Below are positions 1-6,943 of a DNA stretch of 14,540 nt, in pieces; position 1 is the stretch's first letter, and each line of letters starts with the position of its first letter. A model generated the notes under the pieces. It searched no databases. It was given only the letters and a program-made list of their open reading frames with translations, and had not been told where the DNA came from. Source of the stretch: Anaerolineaceae bacterium UBA700 (GTDB lineage: Bacteria > Chloroflexota > Anaerolineae > Anaerolineales > Anaerolineaceae); the NCBI GenBank assembly GCA_002298885.1, contig DBMK01000108.1:2336-16875 (forward strand), in the 5' to 3' direction. The translations under genes were made by a program, and so were the position numbers.

Positions 1-201
1 GTCAACGTGAACCTGCTTGCTTTTTGGCGTTATTTCTTTGCCGGCAACGCCCAGCTCGAGCCGTCCCGCGGCCTGGCCTTCGTGGCCATCGTGTTCGTTG
101 CCGCCGCCGCCGAAGCTGCCGTGGGCCTGGCGCTGATCATTTCGGCCTACCGCCGGCGCGAGACCGTCATCGCCGACGACATGAGCCTGCTAAAAGGATA
201 G
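1..201 (+). CDS. nuoK: NADH-quinone oxidoreductase subunit K (NuoK), 3' part only
   Basis: Small membrane subunit of complex I that links the Q-module side of the membrane arm to the antiporter-like subunits. Only the last 66 residues are present; the reading frame is open from the first base of the window, so the gene begins upstream. The visible part starts VNVNLLAFWRYF, matching the usual NuoK loop, then a last membrane helix with the motif AAAAEAAVGLALI. The Glu in that motif (codon 112-114) corresponds to the functionally important membrane Glu72 of E. coli NuoK. The C-terminus has the typical YRRR and ends LLKG. The stop TAG at 199-201 lies 11 bases before the nuoL start, as in ordinary nuo operons. 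The identification is secure for a fragment; nothing looks broken. Confidence 0.95.
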   Translation, partial: VNVNLLAFWRYFFAGNAQLEPSRGLAFVAIVFVAAAAEAAVGLALIISAYRRRETVIADDMSLLKG

Positions 202-203
202 GG

Positions 204-210
204 GGAGGTG
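204..210 (+). promoter_or_regulatory. Ribosome binding site that fixes the nuoL start
   Basis: GGAGGTG sits 2 bases before the ATG at 213. The frame is open further upstream (a GTG/ATG-type start is possible from about position 24), but that extension would overlap nuoK and encodes an arginine-rich stretch unlike any NuoL N-terminus. This site therefore supports 213 as the true start. Confidence 0.85.
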
Positions 211-212
211 GA

Positions 213-2405
213 ATGAATATCGTCTCGTTGATGTGGCTCATTCCAGCCTTCCCGCTGGCGGCATTTTTCCTGATCATTCTTTTTGCAAATCGTTCGAACG
301 TTATCAGCCACACCCTGGCCCTCGTGGGGGCGGGGCTTTCCTGGCTGGCCAGCATGTACATCTTCATCCAGGCGCTAAACACTGGCGACCTGGCCAAACT
401 GCCCTTCGCCAGCTCGCTGGCCTGGCTGCCCACCGGCGCCACGGCGCTCAATATTGGGGTGCAGGTCGATCCGCTGACCGCCGTCACCCTGTTCTTCGTG
501 GCCTGGACCGTCCTCATGATCTTCATTTACTCGGTGGCGTACCACAATTACGGCGCGCCCAAGGGCGATGCGGACCATCCCGGCCTGCCTCCGCACGGCG
601 CAACCGTCCACGACCGCCGCAAGTCCGGATCCGGAGGGCATACCCACCGCGTCCCCTCCATCGAGCCCATGTACGCCCGCTTCTTCGCCCTGATCAGCCT
701 CTTCGCCTTCGCCATGTTCACCCTGGTGCTCAGTGATAACCTGCTGACCCTGTACGTGGGCTGGGAGATCATGGGCTTCTGCTCCTACATGCTGATCGGC
801 TTCTGGTACGCCAAGCCTTCAGCGCGCGACGCCATGATCAAGGCCTTCATGACCACCCGCCTTGGCGACGTGTTCTTGCTGTTGGGGCTGGTGGCGCTGT
901 ATTCGGTCACCGGCAGCCTGAGCTACTCGGCCATCTTCCAGAACACCCAGGCCTTGTCCGCCGCCTCCGGCATCCTCGGCATGAGCTGGGCCGGGTTGAT
1001 CAGCCTGCTGATGTTCATCGGCGTTATCGGCAAATCGGCCCAGTTCCCGCTGCACGTGTGGCTGCCGGACGCCATGGAAGGCCCGACCCCCGTTTCGGCG
1101 ATGATCCATGCTGCCACCATGGTTTCGGCCGGCATTTACCTGGCCCTGCGCTTCTTCCCGCTGGCCACTTTGGGCTGGACCTCCGGGCAGCCGCTCACCG
1201 CCTCGATGACGGCGATGGCCGTCATCGGCACGTTCACCGCCCTCTTTTCGGCCACCATTGCCCTGGCCCAGAATGACATCAAGCGCGTCCTGGCTTATTC
1301 CACCATCTCGCAGCTCGGATTCATGATCGCCGCCCTGGGGGTGGGCGCCTACGTGGCCGCCGCCTTCCACCTGGTGGCGCACGCTTTCTTTAAGGCGCTG
1401 CTCTTCCTCGGCTCGGGCTCGGTCATCCACGGCGTTGAACACGGCGTGCTGCACACCGGCGAGGAAGTGGACCCGCAGAATATGTTCAACATGGGCGGCC
1501 TGCGCCGTAAGATGCCCTTCACCTTCTGGACCTTCCTGATCGGCGGGTTTGCCCTCTCCGGCTTCCCGCTGATCACCGCCGGCTTCTGGTCCAAGGACAG
1601 CATCCTGGCAGGGGCCTTCAACGGCGGGCAGTATGTGGTCTTCGGCACCCTGGCGCTGGCGGCCCTGCTGACCGCCTTTTACACCATGCGCCAGATCACG
1701 CTGACCTTCCTGGGCGAGGCGCGCACCCGCAGCGCCGAGCACGCCCGCGAGAACTCGTGGGTGATGCTCCTGCCGCTGGTGGTGCTGGCTGTCTTCGCCG
1801 TGGGCTTCGGCTGGCTGGGCATTCCCGGCGACTTTCCGGTGCTGGGCGGCCTGGTGCCCAACTGGTTCGGCACGTTCGTCGGCAGCATGCTCGGCGAATC
1901 GGCCCTGGCCGAGGGCCACAGCCTGGTGCCGCTGCTGACCTCGCTGGTGGTCTCGCTGGGCGGCCTGTACCTGGGCTGGCTGGTATACCGCAACGTTGCC
2001 GTCGGCCAGGCCGACCCGGTGCAGAAGGCGGCGCCCGGCCTGTTCCGCGTGCTCAAGAATAAATATTACGTTGACGAGCTCTACAACCTGGTCTTCGTCC
2101 GCCCGGCCAAATGGCTCGCCGAGACCTTCTCCTACAAATGGATCGACCGCGGCGTGATCGACGGCATCCTGCACTTCATCGCCCGCGCCGCCTGGGTGCT
2201 TGGCACAGTCTTCCGCACCGGTTTCGACGCCCCGGTGATCAATGGCGCCGGGGATGCACTCAGCTCCGGTACGCGCGGCCTGGGGGGCATCCTGCGCCGC
2301 TGGCAGACCGGGCGCATCCAGCAGTACATGATCATCACCATCCTGCTGGTGGTGGTCGTCAGCGTCATTTATATCCTCTTCTTGCATAGCTTCGTGGGGG
2401 GATGA
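213..2405 (+). CDS. nuoL: NADH-quinone oxidoreductase subunit L (NuoL) with lengthened lateral helix
   Basis: Distal antiporter-like proton-pumping subunit of complex I; 730 residues against about 613 in E. coli. Hallmarks seen: WEIMGFCSY with Glu185 (TM5 Glu), GKSAQFPLHVWLPDAMEGPT with Lys274 (TM7 Lys), HLVAHAFFKALLFLGSG with His386, His390 and Lys394, and GFWSKDSI with Lys461-Asp462. After KYYVDELY (Asp621) comes the amphipathic lateral helix HL and a final membrane helix (about 705-725). Two regions are longer than usual: a hydrophilic loop at residues 110-154 rich in Gly, Pro and His, and HL, which holds two aligned 27-residue units (645-671 and 672-698). Translation of nuoM starts 4 bases after the stop, suggesting coupling. 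All pumping residues I can check are present, so it should be active. Confidence 0.97.
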   Translation: MNIVSLMWLIPAFPLAAFFLIILFANRSNVISHTLALVGAGLSWLASMYIFIQALNTGDLAKLPFASSLAWLPTGATALNIGVQVDPLTAVTLFFVAWTVLMIFIYSVAYHNYGAPKGDADHPGLPPHGATVHDRRKSGSGGHTHRVPSIEPMYARFFALISLFAFAMFTLVLSDNLLTLYVGWEIMGFCSYMLIGFWYAKPSARDAMIKAFMTTRLGDVFLLLGLVALYSVTGSLSYSAIFQNTQALSAASGILGMSWAGLISLLMFIGVIGKSAQFPLHVWLPDAMEGPTPVSAMIHAATMVSAGIYLALRFFPLATLGWTSGQPLTASMTAMAVIGTFTALFSATIALAQNDIKRVLAYSTISQLGFMIAALGVGAYVAAAFHLVAHAFFKALLFLGSGSVIHGVEHGVLHTGEEVDPQNMFNMGGLRRKMPFTFWTFLIGGFALSGFPLITAGFWSKDSILAGAFNGGQYVVFGTLALAALLTAFYTMRQITLTFLGEARTRSAEHARENSWVMLLPLVVLAVFAVGFGWLGIPGDFPVLGGLVPNWFGTFVGSMLGESALAEGHSLVPLLTSLVVSLGGLYLGWLVYRNVAVGQADPVQKAAPGLFRVLKNKYYVDELYNLVFVRPAKWLAETFSYKWIDRGVIDGILHFIARAAWVLGTVFRTGFDAPVINGAGDALSSGTRGLGGILRRWQTGRIQQYMIITILLVVVVSVIYILFLHSFVGG
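2145..2306 (+). repeat. Two tandem 27-residue units in the NuoL lateral helix
   Basis: Codons 645-671 (2145-2225) and 672-698 (2226-2306) of nuoL align without gaps. Shared at offset 27 are Asp645/672, Val648/675, Ile649/676, Gly651/678, Leu663/690, Gly664/691 and Arg668/695, with Asp/Asn at 650/677 and further conservative matches. From memory of a Paracoccus-type NuoL, the DELY-to-last-helix distance here is about one such unit longer. The DNA of the two copies has diverged, so any duplication is old. See the related finding. Confidence 0.6.
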
Positions 2406-2409
2406 AAAA

Positions 2410-3924
2410 ATGGACTTTATCTACAGTCACCTTTTATCCTTGATCCTGTTTCTCCCCACTCTGGGCGGGCTCATCGTGCTGCTGCTGCCGGCCTCGAGGC
2501 CCAGGCTGATCCGCTGGTTTGCCCTGGGCGCCAGCCTGGTGCCCTTTGTGCTGTCGCTGGTGGTGTGGGCGCAGTTCAAATCCGGCACGCCCGGCTTCCA
2601 GTTCGTCGAGAAGGTGGATTGGTACGCTGCCATATCGGCCTCCTACCACCTGGGGATCGACGGCATCTCGCTGCCCATGATCTTGCTGACCACGCTGCTC
2701 ATCCCCCTGGCGTTGCTGGCCTCCTTCAGCGTTGCCGAGCGGGTCAAGCCCTTCATGTTCCTTTTCCTGGTGCTGGAGACGGGCCTGCTGGGCGTGTTCA
2801 TGGCGCTCGACCTGATGCTGTTCTTCGTCTTCTGGGAAGTGGGCCTGGTGCCGATGTACTTCCTGATCGCCCAATGGGGCAGCGCGAACCGTAATTACGC
2901 TTCATTAAAATTTATTCTTTACACCATCGCCGGGTCGCTGGGCCTGCTGCTTTCGATCCAGCTCATCGGCGTCGTTTCCGGAACGTACGACCTGGAAAAG
3001 CTGTTCACGGTTTGGCCTGGGCTGTCTACGGGTACGCTGATGGGACTGCCGGTCGAGACGGTCAAGTCGATTGCTTTCTGGGCCTTCGTGGTGGCCTTTG
3101 CCATCAAAGTGCCGGTCTGGCCTTTCCACACCTGGCTCCCCGACGCCCATACCGAGGCGCCCACCGGCGGCTCGATGATCCTGGCGGGGGTGCTGCTCAA
3201 ACTGGGCGCCTACGGCTTCCTGCGCCTGGTGCTGCCGCTCTTCCCGGCCCAGGCCCACACCTACGCCGGCTGGCTGGCGGCCCTGGGCACGCTGGCCATT
3301 ATCCTGGGCGCGCTCAGCGCCTACGGCCAGACGGATTTCAAACGCCTGGTGGCGTATTCCTCGGTCAACCACATGGGCTTCGTGGTGCTGGGGATTGCGG
3401 CCGCCGCCTGGGCCGCCGGCACTGCCGACGCCAACATTGCCCTGAACGGGGCGGTGCTGCAGATGTTCAACCATGGACTTTCTGCGGCCGGCATGTTCTT
3501 CCTCGTCGGCGTGATCTACGAGCGCACCCACACCCGTAACCTGAATGAGTTCGGCGGTTTCTTCGCCGTGATTCCAATCTACGGCCTGGTGCTCGTCTTT
3601 ACGGCGATGGGCTCGCTGGGGCTGCCGGGGTTGGGCGGCTTCGTCTCCGAATTCATGGTGGTGCGGGGGGCCTGGCCGGTCTTCACCCTGGCCACCGCGT
3701 TGAGCATGATCGGCCTATTCTTCACCGGAGCCTACGTACTCAAAGCGCTCAAGCAGGTGCTTCACGGGCCGCTCAACGAAAAATGGGGCCACCACCTGGC
3801 CGAGATTAACGTGCGCGAGCTGGTGGTGATTGCGCCGCTCATGGCGCTGATGCTTGTGATCGGTTTCTGGCCGGCGTCGCTGCTGGACCTGATCAACCGC
3901 GCTATCATGTTCCTCAAATTCTAA
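2410..3924 (+). CDS. nuoM: NADH-quinone oxidoreductase subunit M (NuoM), canonical copy
   Basis: Antiporter-like proton-pumping subunit of complex I, 504 residues, about the usual NuoM length, with roughly 14 hydrophobic helices. The proton path residues are present: Glu143 in FWEVGLVPMYFLI (TM5), Lys233 in FAIKVPVWPFHTWLPDAHTE (TM7), Lys264 in GVLLKLGAYG (TM8), and Glu414 in GLGGFVSEFM (TM12), matching E. coli Glu144, Lys234, Lys265 and Glu407. The start ATG follows a G-rich ribosome binding site (2396-2402) that overlaps the end of nuoL, and only 4 bases separate the two reading frames. It is the first of two tandem nuoM genes and, of the two, is the one that looks like a standard NuoM. Confidence 0.97.
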   Translation: MDFIYSHLLSLILFLPTLGGLIVLLLPASRPRLIRWFALGASLVPFVLSLVVWAQFKSGTPGFQFVEKVDWYAAISASYHLGIDGISLPMILLTTLLIPLALLASFSVAERVKPFMFLFLVLETGLLGVFMALDLMLFFVFWEVGLVPMYFLIAQWGSANRNYASLKFILYTIAGSLGLLLSIQLIGVVSGTYDLEKLFTVWPGLSTGTLMGLPVETVKSIAFWAFVVAFAIKVPVWPFHTWLPDAHTEAPTGGSMILAGVLLKLGAYGFLRLVLPLFPAQAHTYAGWLAALGTLAIILGALSAYGQTDFKRLVAYSSVNHMGFVVLGIAAAAWAAGTADANIALNGAVLQMFNHGLSAAGMFFLVGVIYERTHTRNLNEFGGFFAVIPIYGLVLVFTAMGSLGLPGLGGFVSEFMVVRGAWPVFTLATALSMIGLFFTGAYVLKALKQVLHGPLNEKWGHHLAEINVRELVVIAPLMALMLVIGFWPASLLDLINRAIMFLKF

Positions 3925-3935
3925 GGGGTGAATCA

Positions 3936-5402
3936 ATGCTGCCTTTTCTCAGCCTGATCATCTTCATTCCACTCGCCGCCGGGGTTATCATCCTGCTCCT
4001 GCCAGCGGAGCGCAAGGACTGGATCCGCGGTGTGGCCCTGGCCGCGGCCGTGCTGGATTTGCTGCTCTCGGCCTGGGTCTATGCCAACTATAACGTGTCC
4101 GCCGGCGGCTACCAATTCGTCGAGAAGGTGCCCTGGCTGCCGGCCCTGGGCATTTCCTATTACGTGGGCGTGGACGGCATCAGCACGCCGCTGGTGCTGA
4201 TGGCTGGCGTGATCGTCTTCTGCGGCGTGTTGATCTCGTGGAACGTGCAGGAACGGCCGCGCGAGTTCTTCGCCTTCCTGCTCTTCCTGGCGGCGAGTGT
4301 CTTCGGCGTCTTTTCATCCCTGGACCTGTTCCTGTTATTCTTCTTCTTCGAGCTGGCTGTCTTCCCAAAGTATCTGATGATCGTTATGTACGGCTGGCAG
4401 AAGACGCGCGAATACGGCGGCATGAAGCTCACCCTGTACCTGTTCATCGGTTCGGTGATTGCCCTGCTGGGGGCGCTGGCGATTTACTTCGGCTCGGGCA
4501 AGCTCACCTTTGACATGCTCGAGCTGGCCAAGGCCGGTTTCAGCGTCGATTTCCAGCGTTTCTGGTTCCCGTTCGTGTTCATGGGCTTCGCCATCCTGGG
4601 CGGCATTTTCCCCTTCCATTCCTGGGCCCCGGACGGCCACGTGGCCGCCCCGACGGCTATCTCCATGCTGCTGGCCGGCGTGGAGATGAAGGTGGGCGCC
4701 TTTGCGGCGCTGCGGGTGGGCATCGAGCTTCTGCCGGAGGGCGCCCGTTCCTGGGCCTGGCTGATCCTGATCTTGGCCACCATCAACATCGTCTACGGCG
4801 CATTTATCGCCATGATCCAGAGCGATTTTAAATACGTCATCGGCTTTTCGTCGGTGTCGCACATGGGCCTGGTGTTGCTGGGCTTTGCCACGCTGAATGA
4901 AAAAGGCCTGCTGGGCGCAGGCATGCAGATGTTCTCGCATGGGGTGATGACGGGCCTTTTCTTTGCCGTGGTCGGCATGGTGTACGACCGGGCGCACACC
5001 CGCGAGATCACCAAGCTGGGCGGCTTCTTCAAGAAGATGCCCTGGGCGGCCACCGGGTTCATTGTCGGCGGCCTGGTCTCGATGGGCATGCCGGGTTTCT
5101 CGGGTTTCAATGCTGAATTTCCCATTTTCATGGGTGCCTGGCAGTCGACGCCAATTATTGCGATCATCGCTATCATCGGTGTGGTGATCACCGCGGCCTA
5201 TATCCTCATGGTGGTGCGGCGGGTTTTCTTTGGCGACCTGCCGGCCGAATTTGCGGATGTCCAGGATGTGACCGGTTTCGACAAACTGGCCATCGGCCTG
5301 CTCTCGATGATCATGATCGGGCTGGGCTGGTTCCCCTCCATGATGGCCCCGATGGTGCAGTCGGGAGTTAAATCGATCCTTGCCCTGCTGGGAGGTGCCT
5401 GA
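3936..5402 (+). CDS. Second NuoM-like antiporter subunit with altered charged residues
   Basis: A second NuoM paralogue, 488 residues, 11 bases after the first, with AAGGGGTG as ribosome binding site. It keeps the fold and several motifs: a TM5 Glu139 (FFFFELAVFPKYLM), PFHSWAPDGHVAAPT, Lys252 in TM8 (GVEMKVGAF), and Glu394 in GMPGFSGFNAEF. Aligned with the copy at 2410-3924, the TM7 lysine is replaced by Leu221 (FAILGGIFPFH against FAIKVPVWPFH). Two charges are gained: Lys145 where the other copy has Met149, and Glu250 where it has Leu262. The TM5 Trp before the Glu is Phe. It is clearly not a recent duplicate, since identity is confined to family motifs. Likely role: a fourth antiporter-like subunit between NuoM and NuoL or NuoN, as in complexes with two M subunits. 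Whether it pumps by the same route is open. Confidence 0.9.
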   Translation: MLPFLSLIIFIPLAAGVIILLLPAERKDWIRGVALAAAVLDLLLSAWVYANYNVSAGGYQFVEKVPWLPALGISYYVGVDGISTPLVLMAGVIVFCGVLISWNVQERPREFFAFLLFLAASVFGVFSSLDLFLLFFFFELAVFPKYLMIVMYGWQKTREYGGMKLTLYLFIGSVIALLGALAIYFGSGKLTFDMLELAKAGFSVDFQRFWFPFVFMGFAILGGIFPFHSWAPDGHVAAPTAISMLLAGVEMKVGAFAALRVGIELLPEGARSWAWLILILATINIVYGAFIAMIQSDFKYVIGFSSVSHMGLVLLGFATLNEKGLLGAGMQMFSHGVMTGLFFAVVGMVYDRAHTREITKLGGFFKKMPWAATGFIVGGLVSMGMPGFSGFNAEFPIFMGAWQSTPIIAIIAIIGVVITAAYILMVVRRVFFGDLPAEFADVQDVTGFDKLAIGLLSMIMIGLGWFPSMMAPMVQSGVKSILALLGGA

Positions 5403-5404
5403 AC

Positions 5405-6865
5405 ATGACTGCTGATCAAATTTTCCCCATGGTTCAGGCTATCATTCCCGAGATCGGCCTCCTGGTGCTGGCAGTGGTTGTGCTTGTGCTGGACCTGGCC
5501 ACTCGCGGTAAGCAGGGGCGCAATTTCCTGGGGTGGGTCACCGCCGGCGGCCTGGTGGTGATCGCCGTCCTGGCCGTGGCCCTCAGCCAGCCGGCCGCTG
5601 CACCGGTGGTAATATGGGGCGGCATGCTGAGCTTCGACCACGGCGGATTCCTCTTCCGCATGTTGTTCCTCACCGGGGCAGCCATGACTGCTCTGTTTGC
5701 CATGGAGAGCGAGCCGGTGCGCGAGCGCGGCGAGTTCTACGTGCTGGTGCTGGTCAGCACGCTCGGCATGAGCCTGATGGCTTCGGCCACCGACCTGATC
5801 ATGCTCTACCTTGCCATCGAAACCACCTCCATCCCGCTCTACGTCCTGGCGGGTTTCGTCACCGTCGACCAGAAATCGGTCGAATCGGGCATCAAATACC
5901 TGCTCTACGGCGCCATGACTTCGGCCGTCATGCTCTTTGGGTTCAGCTTCCTGTACGGGTTCAGCGGCTCGACCAACATTGCCAGCATCGCCCAGGCCCT
6001 CACCGCCGGGGGCGTGCCGATCAATGCCGCCATCGCTGCCCTGGTCATGATCCTGGTGGGCTTTGGCTTCAAAATTTCGGCCGTGCCGTTCCATTTTTGG
6101 GCCCCGGATGTGTACGAGGGCAGCCCGACCCCGGTTGCTGGTTTCCTCTCCACCGCCTCCAAGGCGGCAGGGTTTGCCGTGCTGCTGCGGGTGATGTGGG
6201 TGGCTTTCCCCAGCCTGGCCTCTATCTGGTCGATCTTGGTGGCCATCCTGGCCACGGCCAGCATGCTGGTGGGCAACCTGTTGGCGCTGGCACAGAAAAA
6301 CATCAAGCGCCTGTTGGCCTATTCCTCAATCGCCCAGGCCGGGTACATCCTGATTGGAATTGCCGCCGACACCCAATACGGCGCCGCCGGGGCGGTGTAC
6401 TACCTGATGGCCTACCTGGTGACCAACCTGGCAGCCTTCGGCATCGTCACCGTGGTCGGCCGTGCGGTCGGCTCGGACGAGATTTCGGCCTACGCCGGGC
6501 TCAGCCGGCGCTCGCCGGGGCTGGCCCTGGCGCTGCTGGCGGCGTTCCTCTCACTGGGCGGAATCCCACCATTCGCCGGCTTCTTCGCCAAGTTCCTGGT
6601 CTTCGGCGCCGCCATCCAGCAGGGCATGCTCTGGCTGGCCATCGTCGGCATCCTGAATGCGATTATCGGCCTGTACTACTATCTGACGGTGCTCAAGGTG
6701 GTTTACGTCTACCGCTCCGAGGACGAGGCCCGTCCGCTGACCAGCGTGCCGGGTTGGAAGGTGGCTCTGGTGGTGTGCCTGGTGGGCATCGTCACCCTGG
6801 GGGTGGTCATCGCCCCCTTTTATTCCCTCTCTACCGCCGCCGCCTCAGCTTTCGGCGTGTATTGA
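5405..6865 (+). CDS. nuoN: NADH-quinone oxidoreductase subunit N (NuoN)
   Basis: Antiporter-like subunit of complex I next to the small K/J/A subunits; 486 residues, the usual length for E. coli-type NuoN. Key residues seen: Glu139 in YLAIETTSIPLYVLAGF (TM5), Lys223 in FGFKISAVPFHFWAPDVYEG (TM7), Lys253 in STASKAAGF (TM8), and Lys396 in GGIPPFAGFFAKFLVF (TM12), equivalent to E. coli Glu133, Lys217, Lys247 and Lys395. The ATG is 2 bases after the preceding stop, with GGAGGTG (5391-5397) lying inside the end of that gene, so translation is probably coupled. It is the last gene of the nuo operon: a long hairpin follows directly and the next gene is unrelated. Confidence 0.97.
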   Translation: MTADQIFPMVQAIIPEIGLLVLAVVVLVLDLATRGKQGRNFLGWVTAGGLVVIAVLAVALSQPAAAPVVIWGGMLSFDHGGFLFRMLFLTGAAMTALFAMESEPVRERGEFYVLVLVSTLGMSLMASATDLIMLYLAIETTSIPLYVLAGFVTVDQKSVESGIKYLLYGAMTSAVMLFGFSFLYGFSGSTNIASIAQALTAGGVPINAAIAALVMILVGFGFKISAVPFHFWAPDVYEGSPTPVAGFLSTASKAAGFAVLLRVMWVAFPSLASIWSILVAILATASMLVGNLLALAQKNIKRLLAYSSIAQAGYILIGIAADTQYGAAGAVYYLMAYLVTNLAAFGIVTVVGRAVGSDEISAYAGLSRRSPGLALALLAAFLSLGGIPPFAGFFAKFLVFGAAIQQGMLWLAIVGILNAIIGLYYYLTVLKVVYVYRSEDEARPLTSVPGWKVALVVCLVGIVTLGVVIAPFYSLSTAAASAFGVY

Positions 6866-6872
6866 AAGCTAA

Positions 6873-6932
6873 AATCCATTTTTGGGTTGTTCCGGGCAGC
6901 AACGCTGCCCGGAACAACCTCAAAAATGGATT
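6873..6932. repeat. 60-base intergenic hairpin after nuoN
   Basis: Arms 6873-6900 and 6904-6932 form 28 base pairs around a 3-base loop (AAC), with one unpaired T at 6920. The inner part is GC-rich (CCGGGCAGC/GCTGCCCGG) and the outer part pairs a T-run with an A-run. It begins 8 bases after the nuoN stop and could act as a transcription end or mRNA-stabilising stem. There is no U-tract directly after the stem on either strand, so it is not a textbook Rho-independent terminator; it may also be a dispersed palindromic repeat. Confidence 0.8.
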
Positions 6933-6937
6933 AGAAT
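6932..6937 (+). promoter_or_regulatory. Candidate -10 box for the MurE-like gene (leaderless start)
   Basis: TAGAAT lies 6 bases before the ATG at 6944, the spacing expected if transcription starts at or within a base or two of the ATG. No Shine-Dalgarno sequence lies between hairpin and ATG, and an in-frame stop TAG at 6932-6934 rules out an earlier start. No good -35 box is visible (17 bases upstream lies inside the hairpin). Confidence 0.5.
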
Positions 6938-6943
6938 AATTCG

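Noticed and set aside
24..212. N-terminal extension of nuoL by about 63 codons
   Set aside because: It overlaps nuoK in another frame, is arginine-rich, has no NuoL homology, and a good ribosome binding site precedes the ATG at 213.
819..2387. Long open frame antisense to nuoL (522 codons)
   Set aside because: Its Gln/Gly/His/Glu-rich composition is that of a GC-rich shadow frame; nuoL on the other strand is certain and covers it completely.
3936..5402. The second nuoM-like gene as a Mrp antiporter, hydrogenase or Fpo subunit
   Set aside because: It sits between nuoM and nuoN with operon spacing and no other Mrp or hydrogenase genes are nearby; its motifs fit NuoM best despite the altered residues.
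6873..6932. Calling the hairpin a standard Rho-independent terminator
   Set aside because: Neither strand has a U-tract directly after the GC-rich stem; A-rich sequence follows and pairs with the T-run of the other arm, so I list it as a hairpin repeat only.
5533..6939. Long open frame overlapping nuoN in another frame (468 codons)
   Set aside because: Arg/Gly/His/Pro-rich shadow translation of nuoN with no start signal or recognisable domain.
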